Below, piece after piece: positions 8,488-16,988 of a stretch of DNA of 64,000 bases. Both the position numbers and the translations under genes were made by a program. Position 1 is the first letter of the stretch; every line of letters begins with the position of its first letter. A model generated the notes under the pieces. That model was not told the origin of the DNA. It saw only the letters and a list, made by a program, of their open reading frames with translations, and did no database searches. The stretch is from an uncultured Alistipes sp. (GTDB taxonomy: Bacteria > Bacteroidota > Bacteroidia > Bacteroidales > Rikenellaceae): the NCBI GenBank assembly GCA_900541585.1, contig UQKD01000005.1, positions 1 to 64,000 of the forward strand, written 5' to 3'.

Positions 8488-8686
8488 AGGCGAAGGCTTT
8501 TTCGGTCAAGACTGCAAATTCCGGGCAAGAATGACGGCCGCTGCCGGGACTTCCGCCGGATGTCCGAAATGTTATTTAGGTCTTTTTGGATAAGTAGTAA
8601 AACGGAAACGTTTTGTTTTTCTGTCTGTTTTTAAGTTATTTTGAATTATTGCGAATGATATAGTACATAAAAAAGTGCGGAATGCT

Positions 8687-8717
8687 GTTTCGGTTTTCCG
8701 AAAAAAGTGTAACTTTG
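8687..8717 (+). promoter_or_regulatory. Promoter for the exopolysaccharide-like operon
   Basis: A perfect TAACTTTG at 8710-8717 lies 62 bases before the start at 8780. The upstream element is weak (GTTTC around 8687-8691). The rest of the 290-base divergent spacer shows nothing clear. Confidence 0.5.
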
Positions 8718-8779
8718 TAACTATTATAAGCCTGTCGCGGTTGGGTGTGCGGCGGCGAAAGGCGAATTAAAGCGTATTG

Positions 8780-9952
8780 ATGGATGAAGTGCTGTCCGGG
8801 TTCGATTACCTGACATATTATTTCTACCTGCTGTATTATAAATTTATCGGCTATCCGGTGGTGGTGCGCATCTGCATCGCCGTCGTGACGCTGTGTGTGG
8901 TTTTCTACCTGTTCCTCGCCCTCTACCTGGTCTACGGCATCTACCGCCGCCAGCGGGAAAAGAGACTTTTCGCACGTATTCACAAACGCTTCTACGAGCC
9001 CCTGAAGGAGGTGCTGGGCGACCGCGAAAACCGTTCCGTCGGAGAGATCGCCGGGCTGGTGGAACACGACATCAAGAAGAGCCTGAAACGGCAGGAGATG
9101 CGTTTCCTGGTCCAGGTGCTCATCCGGATCAAGAGCGAGCTGGGCGACGACAAGGTCAACAACTACAACATGCAGAACGTGCAGGGCGTGTTCAAGGTCG
9201 GCAGTTTTTTCGAACGTGAAATCCAGTTCGGGCGGCCGCGGCGCAAGATTCAGGCCCTGTTGTCGATCCAGTCGGTCAACGGATACGTCTCCGAGGCCGT
9301 GCTGGTGCGTTTCCTCTACCACCGCTGCATCGAGCTGCGCCATGCCGCGCGCTTCGCCTACATGTGGCTGAGCCAGAGCAACCCGTTCCGCTTCTTCGAC
9401 GAGGACGTCACGATGAAGCTCAGCCGGTGGAACATGGCCGAGATCCACATGATCGTGCGCCACCGCGAGAAGATGGGCTTCGTGGTCCCGAGTTTCCTCA
9501 AATGGGTCAACAGTTCGGTCGAGGACAACGTGAAGGCCTTCTTCGTGAGCGAGATCAAGCTCTTCGACCAGACGGACAACTGTCCGCCGCTGCTGGAGAT
9601 GCTCAACACGAAAACCTGGACGCTGCGTAACGAGATCGTGCGCACGCTGGGCGGCATGAAATACATCGAATCCGAGTCGAAGATGGTCGAAATCTACGAC
9701 GTGCAGCCCGAGTATATCAAACGGAACATCCTCGCCTCGGTGGCCGGCATGCAGACCGGGCAGGCGCTCGGGTTCCTGCACGAGGCCTTCGAACGCGCCG
9801 ACGACCTGGGTACGAAACTCTGTGCGCTGACCTACCTCTACGATTACGGAGAGCCGGGCCGCGCCCTTTTCGGGCAGCTCGAAACCCTGACGACGGGCTA
9901 CGCCTCGCAACTCTTCGCCCACGTCAAGAATCCACTAACGAACCGGGCATGA
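8780..9952 (+). CDS. Membrane-anchored HEAT-repeat protein, first gene of polysaccharide operon
   Basis: A 390-residue protein with one or two N-terminal membrane segments (about residues 22-52), then a basic region RRQREKRLFARIHKRF and a long all-helical part. Phrases such as RFLYHRCIELRHAARFAYMWL, WTLRNEIVRTLGGMKYIESE and YIKRNILASVAGMQTGQA are typical HEAT-like repeats. The basic stretch after the membrane segment suggests that the repeats face the cytoplasm. Its end overlaps the polysaccharide synthase start by ATGA, so the two are translationally coupled. It may scaffold or regulate the synthase (inference). Confidence 0.75.
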   Translation: MDEVLSGFDYLTYYFYLLYYKFIGYPVVVRICIAVVTLCVVFYLFLALYLVYGIYRRQREKRLFARIHKRFYEPLKEVLGDRENRSVGEIAGLVEHDIKKSLKRQEMRFLVQVLIRIKSELGDDKVNNYNMQNVQGVFKVGSFFEREIQFGRPRRKIQALLSIQSVNGYVSEAVLVRFLYHRCIELRHAARFAYMWLSQSNPFRFFDEDVTMKLSRWNMAEIHMIVRHREKMGFVVPSFLKWVNSSVEDNVKAFFVSEIKLFDQTDNCPPLLEMLNTKTWTLRNEIVRTLGGMKYIESESKMVEIYDVQPEYIKRNILASVAGMQTGQALGFLHEAFERADDLGTKLCALTYLYDYGEPGRALFGQLETLTTGYASQLFAHVKNPLTNRA

Positions 9953-11439
9953 AAGCGATTCTCTTCGATTTTTTCAATTATTTCGTATTTTTCTATACGA
10001 GTTTCCTGGCGGTCAGCTTTATCGTCATGATGTTCCTGTCGTTCATCTCGCTCAAACTCCGCAGGAGCTACTACGACGACAACTACGTGCGCAAGGTGTT
10101 GAGCGAATCGCCCTATACGCCCGGCGTGTCGGTGATCGCCCCGGCCTACAACGAGGAGAAGACCATCATCGACAACGTCGATTCGATGCTCGGACTGGAC
10201 TACCCGCTGTTCGAGGTGGTCATCGTCAACGACGGCAGCAGGGACTCCACGCTCGACAAGCTGATCGAACACTACGAGCTGGTCGAGGTTCCGTTCGCCT
10301 ACATCGAGCGCATCAAGACCCAGCCGTTCCGGCGCGTGCTCAAGTCGACGAATCCGGAGTACCACAGGCTGATCGTCGTCGACAAGGAGAACGGCGGCAC
10401 GAAGGCCGACGCCTCGAATGCCGGCATCAACGCCGCGCAGTATCCCTACTTCATCTGCACCGACGTGGACTGCATCCTGCGCCGCGACGCCCTCTACCGC
10501 TGTATCTGGCCCGTGCTCTCGTCGTCGAAGCACGTGATCGCCGTGAGCGGCACGATGCGCATGGCCAACGGCTGCAAGATCGAGAACGGGCAGGTGGTCG
10601 AGGTGCGGCCGCCCCATACGCCGATCCCGCTGTTCCAGAATCTGGAGTACATGCGCTCCTACCTGGTGGGCAAGATGGGGTGGTCGGCGATCAACGCCAT
10701 GCCCAACGTCTCGGGCGGATTCGGGCTTTTCGACCGTCAGATCGCCATCGCGGCAGGCGGTTACGACCCGATGTCGTTCGCCGAGGACATGGACCTGCTG
10801 GCCCGCATGGTGGGTTACATGTGCGACTTCTCGCGCCCCTACAAGGTCGTGCAGGTCCCCGAGACCTGCTGCTGGACCGAGGGGCCTCCGAACCTCGTGG
10901 TGCTCTACCGCCAGCGTACGCGCTGGGGTCGCGGGCTGTTCCAGGCGCTGATGATCCACCGCAAGATGATCTTCAACAAGACCTACCGCCAGACGGGGCT
11001 CGTCACGCTGCCCTACATGGTCATCTTCGAGTTTCTGGCCCCGATCATCGAGGCCACGGGATTCATCCTGTTCCTGTTTCTGGCCTTCACCGGAGCCGTC
11101 AACTGGCACACGATGTGGGTGATTTTCCTGGCCATCTACCTTTTCTGCCAGTTCCTCTCGCTGGTGGTCGTCGCCTACGACTATTATCTGGGCACGCTCT
11201 ACCGGCGGGGTTACGAATATATCTGGATCATTGCCGCGTCCATTCTCGAACCGTTCATCTACCATCCGCTGATCACCTTCTTCTCGCTGAAAGGTTATCT
11301 CAACCACCTCATGTCCCGCGACTACAAGTGGGGTAAGATGACCCGCAAGGGATTCAGCCAGCGCGAGGAGCCGATTCCGATGGACGGGCCGAAAGTTCCC
11401 CCCCCCTCACCTGGAGGGATTTCCGGTAATGACCTCTAA
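9949..11439 (+). CDS. Processive family-2 glycosyltransferase (PgaC/IcaA-like polysaccharide synthase)
   Basis: The 496-residue protein has an N-terminal membrane segment (about 10-35), a GT-A domain and three or four C-terminal membrane segments (about 350-450). Catalytic motifs are intact: VNDGS (D95), TDVDC (D172/D174), AEDMD (D280) and the processivity motif QRTRW (322-326). This is the pattern of poly-N-acetylglucosamine, hyaluronan and cellulose synthases; PgaC is the nearest recognisable relative, but the sugar cannot be read from sequence. It should make the polymer and pass it through the inner membrane. A run of nine C at 11398-11406 encodes Pro484-486 near the C-terminus. Confidence 0.9.
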   Translation: MKAILFDFFNYFVFFYTSFLAVSFIVMMFLSFISLKLRRSYYDDNYVRKVLSESPYTPGVSVIAPAYNEEKTIIDNVDSMLGLDYPLFEVVIVNDGSRDSTLDKLIEHYELVEVPFAYIERIKTQPFRRVLKSTNPEYHRLIVVDKENGGTKADASNAGINAAQYPYFICTDVDCILRRDALYRCIWPVLSSSKHVIAVSGTMRMANGCKIENGQVVEVRPPHTPIPLFQNLEYMRSYLVGKMGWSAINAMPNVSGGFGLFDRQIAIAAGGYDPMSFAEDMDLLARMVGYMCDFSRPYKVVQVPETCCWTEGPPNLVVLYRQRTRWGRGLFQALMIHRKMIFNKTYRQTGLVTLPYMVIFEFLAPIIEATGFILFLFLAFTGAVNWHTMWVIFLAIYLFCQFLSLVVVAYDYYLGTLYRRGYEYIWIIAASILEPFIYHPLITFFSLKGYLNHLMSRDYKWGKMTRKGFSQREEPIPMDGPKVPPPSPGGISGNDL

Positions 11440-11453
11440 ACCCTGTGGACAGT

Positions 11454-14315
11454 ATGAAGAATTCGATACGAACCTTGACAAGATTCCTGTTTGCGGGCTG
11501 TGTGTGTCTACTGGCCCTGGCGCCCCGGCACGCCGTAGCGCGGGACATGACGCCGGAAGAGTACGCCGAAAAGGTCCGGGACTATTTCTCCGAAGAGCAG
11601 TGGGAGGAGGGCAAGCAGTTGCTCGACGAGGGTCTGGCCAAGTACGACCTCGCCTCGAACCTGCAATACCTGATGGGCAGATACTGGTTCCACGGGCAGG
11701 ATTACGACAAGTCGCGTTACTACCTGCTCAAGGCCGTCGACCTCAATTACGACAACGTCGAGGCCAAGCAGCTGCTGGTCGACGTCGAGGACATCACGCA
11801 GAACTACTCCAGCGCCATCTGCTTCGTCAACGAACTGCTGGAGGTGAATCCCTACTGGCGGGGGTTGTGGCGGCGTAAGATCGACCTTTACCGCAAGCAG
11901 GGCAACCACGTAGAGGCCGACCGGCTGCTCAAACGCATCAACCAGATCTATCCGCAGGACACCGTGCTGCACAGGGACCTGGTCTACTCGATGGAGCTGA
12001 ATTATCAGCGTCAGAAGCGCGCCGGGGATCGGAAAACGGCCATCCTGACGCTTGAGGAACTGCTGAAAAGCGTTCCCGACAACGAACAGTATTACCTCGA
12101 CATCATCAACCTGCACCTGCAGGAGGGCGAGCAGGAGCAGGCGCTGGCCTGGACTTCGCGCGGATTGGCGGCCCTGCCGGGCAGCGTGACGCTGGTCTAC
12201 AAGAAGGTCGGCATTCTGAGCGAGATGAACCGCCATCCCGAGGCGCTGGCCTTCATGCGCGACCGCATGCGGAGGCGGAGCACGCCCGAGCTGCAACGGC
12301 TTTACAGTACGCTGGTGCTGGACGCCGCGCGCGCCGAGCGGCAGCGCGACCCCTACGTGCTCTACGGCACGGCCTTCGAGCGCGGCGACCACAGCCGCGA
12401 GGTGGTCGACTACCTGCTCAATACCTCGATGCTGCGCGGCTACAACGACGACGCGCTTTTCTACCTGCGCGAGATGCGCCGTTACTACGGCGACGACAAG
12501 CCGCTGTTATACAAGGAATACCTGATCTACCGCAACATGGGCGAGGAGCGGCAGGCCTTCAACCGGCTGACGCTGCTCTGCGAACGCTATCCCGGCGACG
12601 GGGAACTGACCGATGCGCTGTGCCGCATGCAGTTGCAGCGCGCCGACCGCCTGATGGAGCAGGAACTCTACACCGAGGCGCTGCCCGCCGCGATGTTTGT
12701 CACCCGCCAGCGGACCGACGCGGAGACGCTCCGCGCGGCGTGGGAGAAGGTACTCTCTTGCCGGATCCGGATGAAGCGTTACGACGACGCCATGGCGACT
12801 CTGGACACGCTTGCGACGCGCTTCCCGGATACCGAGAACCTCGTCGGCAAGCGGGCGTACGTGCTCGACCGCATGGGCCGCACCTCCGAGGCGATGTACC
12901 TCTACCTGGGGGCCATCGGGCGCGCCGATCCCCAGATGCGCGACTTCTACGTGGCGGGTTATGCCGACATCGCCATTCCCTACATCAGGCAATGCCTCGA
13001 CGAGGGCGCCACGGCCCATGCCTTCGCGGAGGCCGACCAGCTGCTGGCGCTGGCCCCCTCGAACGACCTGGCTTTGCGCTACGCCATCAACGCCGCCGCG
13101 CAGATGGGCCGCGACGACGTGTTCCGCGAATATACCGACCGGGGGCTGGAACGCCATCCCCGCGAGCCGTTCTATTTGGCCAAGAAAGCCGCGTCGCTCG
13201 ACGCCGAGGGGAGGTACGAGGCTTCGATCGAGCTGATCCGGCCCGTACTGTGGGACTATCCGGGCAACCCCCAGCTGACGGGGGCGCTCTCGCAGAGCAG
13301 CGAATACCGGGCGCTGGACCTGACCCGCAGGGGGCGTCCCGACGAGGCGCTGACGGTGCTCGACACGGCGCTGCACTACGACGCCCGGAACAAGTCGCTG
13401 CTCTATGCCAAGGGACTCGCCTACGAGAAGAAAAAGGAGTACGGGCTGGCCTATTTCTACCAGCAGAACTACGAGCCTTCGGCCGCCGAACACTATGCCT
13501 TCAACCGCCACCTCAAGGGGCTGCGCTACGGGATGCTCCGGAACGAGATCGGGCTGGAGTACCTCCAGTCGCGCTACGGCGACGAGGATGCCATCCAGTC
13601 CGTCGCCACGCTGCAATATTCGCGCAAACAGCCCGGGAACACCTATACGGGGCGCGTCAACTATGCGGGCCGCAACGGCGAGCGCGAGGAGGACATCAAT
13701 GCCAACGCCACCTCGTTCGACGGCGGCGGCGTGGGCGTCCAGCTGCAGGGCGAGTGGATCCACAAGTTCCCGCGCGACTGGCAGACGATGGTCAACCTCG
13801 CGTGGTCCGACCGGTATTTCCCCGCGTGGATGGCCAACGCCTCGCTGACCAAGTTCTTCCGCCGCGACTGGGAGGCGGAGGCCCGCGTCGGCTACCGCCG
13901 GCTCGACGGACGCAACCTCTGGTCCGTGGGACCGGGCGTCGCGAAGTTCCTCGGTCCGGTGTGGCTGAACGGCAAGTGCGATTTCTTCGTCATCGACTCG
14001 AAATTCTACTACAACGCGATGGCCCAGGTGCGCTATTACCCGGTGGACGACGGCCGGTCGTATGTCGTGGGCATGGCGGGCATCGGTTCGGCTCCCGAAC
14101 TGTCGGTGCTCGACCGGGCGCTGCCGGGAACCTTCGACCACGCCAATACGATGGTGGGCATGGGCGGTCAGTATATGTTTACGCCTAACCTCACGCTGGG
14201 GCTGCTCGGCACGTGGTACACCTATTATACCGAAAAACGCCTGGGTTACGATACGATTCAGACCCGTTATAAAAACATGTACAATATTTATGTGCAGTTG
14301 TATATCTCGTTCTGA
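11454..14315 (+). CDS. TPR protein with C-terminal YaiO-type outer-membrane beta-barrel
   Basis: A 953-residue exported protein (signal peptide MKNSIRTLTRFLFAG..., cut after HAVA). Residues about 30-680 are a long series of TPR-like helix pairs (for example YLMGRYWFHGQDYDKSRYYL and LLYAKGLAYEKKKEYGLAYF). From about 690 to the end, alternating beta strands finishing in ...YVQLYISF match the YaiO outer-membrane barrel family. This TPR-plus-barrel design parallels PgaA, BcsC and AlgK/AlgE, which carry nascent polymer across periplasm and outer membrane. ATG 11454 is preferred over GTG 11445 because it gives a normal signal peptide. Confidence 0.88.
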   Translation: MKNSIRTLTRFLFAGCVCLLALAPRHAVARDMTPEEYAEKVRDYFSEEQWEEGKQLLDEGLAKYDLASNLQYLMGRYWFHGQDYDKSRYYLLKAVDLNYDNVEAKQLLVDVEDITQNYSSAICFVNELLEVNPYWRGLWRRKIDLYRKQGNHVEADRLLKRINQIYPQDTVLHRDLVYSMELNYQRQKRAGDRKTAILTLEELLKSVPDNEQYYLDIINLHLQEGEQEQALAWTSRGLAALPGSVTLVYKKVGILSEMNRHPEALAFMRDRMRRRSTPELQRLYSTLVLDAARAERQRDPYVLYGTAFERGDHSREVVDYLLNTSMLRGYNDDALFYLREMRRYYGDDKPLLYKEYLIYRNMGEERQAFNRLTLLCERYPGDGELTDALCRMQLQRADRLMEQELYTEALPAAMFVTRQRTDAETLRAAWEKVLSCRIRMKRYDDAMATLDTLATRFPDTENLVGKRAYVLDRMGRTSEAMYLYLGAIGRADPQMRDFYVAGYADIAIPYIRQCLDEGATAHAFAEADQLLALAPSNDLALRYAINAAAQMGRDDVFREYTDRGLERHPREPFYLAKKAASLDAEGRYEASIELIRPVLWDYPGNPQLTGALSQSSEYRALDLTRRGRPDEALTVLDTALHYDARNKSLLYAKGLAYEKKKEYGLAYFYQQNYEPSAAEHYAFNRHLKGLRYGMLRNEIGLEYLQSRYGDEDAIQSVATLQYSRKQPGNTYTGRVNYAGRNGEREEDINANATSFDGGGVGVQLQGEWIHKFPRDWQTMVNLAWSDRYFPAWMANASLTKFFRRDWEAEARVGYRRLDGRNLWSVGPGVAKFLGPVWLNGKCDFFVIDSKFYYNAMAQVRYYPVDDGRSYVVGMAGIGSAPELSVLDRALPGTFDHANTMVGMGGQYMFTPNLTLGLLGTWYTYYTEKRLGYDTIQTRYKNMYNIYVQLYISF

Positions 14316-16452
14316 AAGGTTGGCGGCCGTCTTTTGCGCGACGCTGTGTCTGCTCCTCGCCGGGGCGGGCTGCTCCGCGGCGGCGCTGTCGCCCGCGGAG
14401 TGCGGGGGCTATGCGGTCGCGCCTGCCGACGACGCCTCGAAGCAGGACGCACGCTGGGCCGGATACCTGCGCGATCACCTGCGGCGGCGCGCCGAAGGCG
14501 GCATCCGGACGGTTCCGGACGAAGGGACCGGCGACCGGGAGCTGTTCGGGCTGACGGTGCGGATCGACACGCTGCTGAAAGGCGATTTCCGCGTCGAGCG
14601 CAGCCGCCGGGGCGTGCTGATCGCAGCCCGCGACGAGCGGACGATGCTCTGGCTGCAATACCAGCTGATGAAATCGCTCGCCGGGGAGGACCGGCGCATC
14701 GACGCCGCGGACTTGCCGCCCGCGGCGGTCGGACTGCGCGATACGGCGGGGCGGTTCGCATTCGCATTCGCATACCGGGCGGTCTATACCCCTGCGGCGC
14801 AGGATGACGACCTGGCCGGAATCCTTTCGACGGACAATGTGGAGACCGGATGGGGACTTTGGGGCCACCAGCTGGACCGCGTGCTGACGGACGCTCCGAA
14901 GGAAGTCTTCGCCACGGTCGGCGGCGAAACCTGCGACGGGCAGTTCTGCTTCTCGTCCGACGAGACTTTCCGCCGCATCGAGGAGTACGTTGCGGACAAT
15001 TTCGGCGAGGGCGGCACGCTCCCGGCGCGGTTCGTGATCGCGCCTGCCGACAACGACGCCATCTGCACCTGCGAGGCCTGCTCGGCTGCGGGCAATACCT
15101 CCCGGACCGCGACTCCGGCCGTGATGCGGATCCTCGGGCGGCTGGCCGCGCGTTTCCCGCACCATACGTTCTTCACGCTGGGTTACCTCTCGACCGGGGA
15201 GCCTCCCGCCGTGCGGATGCCCGCCAATACGGGGGTGATCGTCAGCGCGATGGAACTGCCGCTGTCGGCCGGCGCCCTGAAATCCGCTTCGGGGAAGAAG
15301 TTCGCCGTGCGGCTCGATGGCTGGAAGGACGTTACCGACAACGTTTACATCTGGGATTACATCCAGAATTTCGACGACTACCTCACGCCCTTTCCCGTGC
15401 TGGAACGGATGGGCGAACGGCTGCGGTTCTACCGCGACAAGGGTGTGGAGGGCATTTTTCTCAACGGCAGCGGTTACGACTACGTGCCTTTCGACGATGT
15501 GCGGACCTATGTGCTCGCGTCGTTGCTGCGCGATCCCGGCCAGCCGGTCGGGACGTTGATGCGGCGTTATTTCGCCGCGAATTACCCGAAGTCGGGCGAC
15601 CTGCTGGCGGGGTTCTGCGTGCAGGCCGAACGGCGCGCCGCGGCTTCGGCGAGGGGGCTGAACCTCTACGGCGGTATCCGCGATGCGGAGGCTTCGTGGC
15701 TCGATGCCGCGAAGTTCGCCGCCTTCTACGACGAACTGGGGCGCGTCCTTCCCACGGCGAAGGGCGCCGAGCGGCGGCAGCTGCACGAACTGCTGACGGC
15801 CTTGAGCTATACGCGGCTCGAAGTGGCCCGCAACCACGCCGCCGGACCGTCCGGATGTATGGAGCGCAGGGGCGGGAGTCTCCGCGTGAGGCCGCAGGCC
15901 GGGCAATGGCTCGCGGCGTTGGAGGAGTGCGCCTCCTTCGCCGGCATGAAACACGTCGGCGAATCGGGACTCCCGGTCGGGGAGTATCTCGGCGCGTGGC
16001 GCAGCCGCATTTTCCAGGCTGAAACGGTGTCGAACCTGCTGCCGGACACCGGGTTGAAGGCCGTTTCGAGGCCCGACGAAGGCTATGAGGACCTCGGGGT
16101 GCTGACCGACGGGGTGCGCGGACTGCCGGTCGGGTATCACTACGGCTGGCACATCAGTTCGGCCGACCTGGAGGTCGAAATACCCACCGGGGCGGCTTCC
16201 CGGGCGCAGCGGTTCGAAATGTCGTTCCTCGACATGCCCCGCCACCGTCTCCGTGCGCCGCGGAGCGTGGAGGTTTACAAGGACGGCGCGTTGTACCGGG
16301 CCTTCGTGCCGAAGCCCGACGCCGCGGGGCGGATCTTCACGGTTTCCGGTCTCGTGGACCTCTCGGGCGCGGAGCGGATAACGATCCGGGCGCTGCGGCC
16401 CGAAGGCGGGCGCACGCAGCTTGCGGCCGATGAAATTTACTTGATTCCGTAG
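14290..16452 (+). CDS. DUF4838 domain lipoprotein (glycoside-hydrolase-like)
   Basis: About 720 residues with a lipobox (LLLAGAGC). A pre-domain resembling the alpha-glucuronidase-like N-terminus (about 60-180) is followed by a DUF4838 core: TVGGETCDGQFCFSSD, FVIAPADNDAICTCEAC, VYIWDYIQNFDDYLTPFP, GVEGIFLNGSGYDYVPF. The C-terminal ~150 residues look like a beta-sandwich (YHYGWHISSADLEVEIPTG). It occupies the position that a PgaB-type polymer-modifying enzyme would take, so processing of the exported glycan is inferred. ATG 14290 overlaps the previous gene by 26 bases; a TTG at 14320 is a possible alternative. Confidence 0.82.
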   Translation: MCSCISRSERLAAVFCATLCLLLAGAGCSAAALSPAECGGYAVAPADDASKQDARWAGYLRDHLRRRAEGGIRTVPDEGTGDRELFGLTVRIDTLLKGDFRVERSRRGVLIAARDERTMLWLQYQLMKSLAGEDRRIDAADLPPAAVGLRDTAGRFAFAFAYRAVYTPAAQDDDLAGILSTDNVETGWGLWGHQLDRVLTDAPKEVFATVGGETCDGQFCFSSDETFRRIEEYVADNFGEGGTLPARFVIAPADNDAICTCEACSAAGNTSRTATPAVMRILGRLAARFPHHTFFTLGYLSTGEPPAVRMPANTGVIVSAMELPLSAGALKSASGKKFAVRLDGWKDVTDNVYIWDYIQNFDDYLTPFPVLERMGERLRFYRDKGVEGIFLNGSGYDYVPFDDVRTYVLASLLRDPGQPVGTLMRRYFAANYPKSGDLLAGFCVQAERRAAASARGLNLYGGIRDAEASWLDAAKFAAFYDELGRVLPTAKGAERRQLHELLTALSYTRLEVARNHAAGPSGCMERRGGSLRVRPQAGQWLAALEECASFAGMKHVGESGLPVGEYLGAWRSRIFQAETVSNLLPDTGLKAVSRPDEGYEDLGVLTDGVRGLPVGYHYGWHISSADLEVEIPTGAASRAQRFEMSFLDMPRHRLRAPRSVEVYKDGALYRAFVPKPDAAGRIFTVSGLVDLSGAERITIRALRPEGGRTQLAADEIYLIP

Positions 16453-16454
16453 TT

Positions 16455-16988
16455 ATGCGAAAAAGCGGTTTGACATACGCCGTGCTGCTCCTCGCAGCCA
16501 TGTTCGTTTCCTCCTGCAGCAAGCGGGTGCAGCCGACCTCCGTCGAGGCCAAAGATCCTGTGCGGCACTATTTCCCGATTTTGCAGGGGCAGAAACTCGA
16601 ACTGATGTTTCCGGTGACCAATACGGGCGAAAACCCGCTGGTGATCCATGAGATACAGACCTCGTGCGGATGCCTCGTCGCCGACCGCAAGTCGCGCATC
16701 ATCGTGCCCCCGGGGCGTACGCAGCATATCCGCCTGACGTACGACAGCAACAAGAACGTCGGCGCGGTGGAGCATACCGTCTGGGTCTACGGCAACATCC
16801 TCCCGGCGGGAGTCCTGAAGCTCCGCTTCGACGTCAATGTCGTGCCCGATGCGGCCTACACGCGCGATTACGAGGAGCTGTTCCGCGAGCACAACCTCAA
16901 GAACGGTATCGTGAAGGAGCTGGTCGACGGCAAGGAGGCGGAAAAAGGTTATTATGTCGATGGAAGCTATGAAGATGTACGTCAATAG
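16455..16988 (+). CDS. DUF1573 lipoprotein
   Basis: A 177-residue protein with a lipoprotein signal (lipobox VSSC). Residues about 35-130 form the DUF1573 Ig-like/ASH-type domain: VTNTGENPLVIHEIQTSCGC followed by PPGRTQHIRLTYDSNKNVG. DUF1573 proteins are common in Bacteroidota envelopes and have no defined biochemical role. It starts 2 bases after the DUF4838 gene and overlaps the CotH-like gene, so it belongs to the polysaccharide operon. Confidence 0.88.
   Translation: MRKSGLTYAVLLLAAMFVSSCSKRVQPTSVEAKDPVRHYFPILQGQKLELMFPVTNTGENPLVIHEIQTSCGCLVADRKSRIIVPPGRTQHIRLTYDSNKNVGAVEHTVWVYGNILPAGVLKLRFDVNVVPDAAYTRDYEELFREHNLKNGIVKELVDGKEAEKGYYVDGSYEDVRQ

Noticed and set aside
8636..9922. Long minus-strand frame opposite the HEAT-repeat gene
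   Set aside because: No domain, and it would overlap the promoter and first gene of a well-formed operon.
11398..11460. Slippage at the C9 run fusing the synthase to the TPR-barrel protein
   Set aside because: In the frame of the TPR gene a TAA at 11427-11429 stops translation before its start, so no fusion results.
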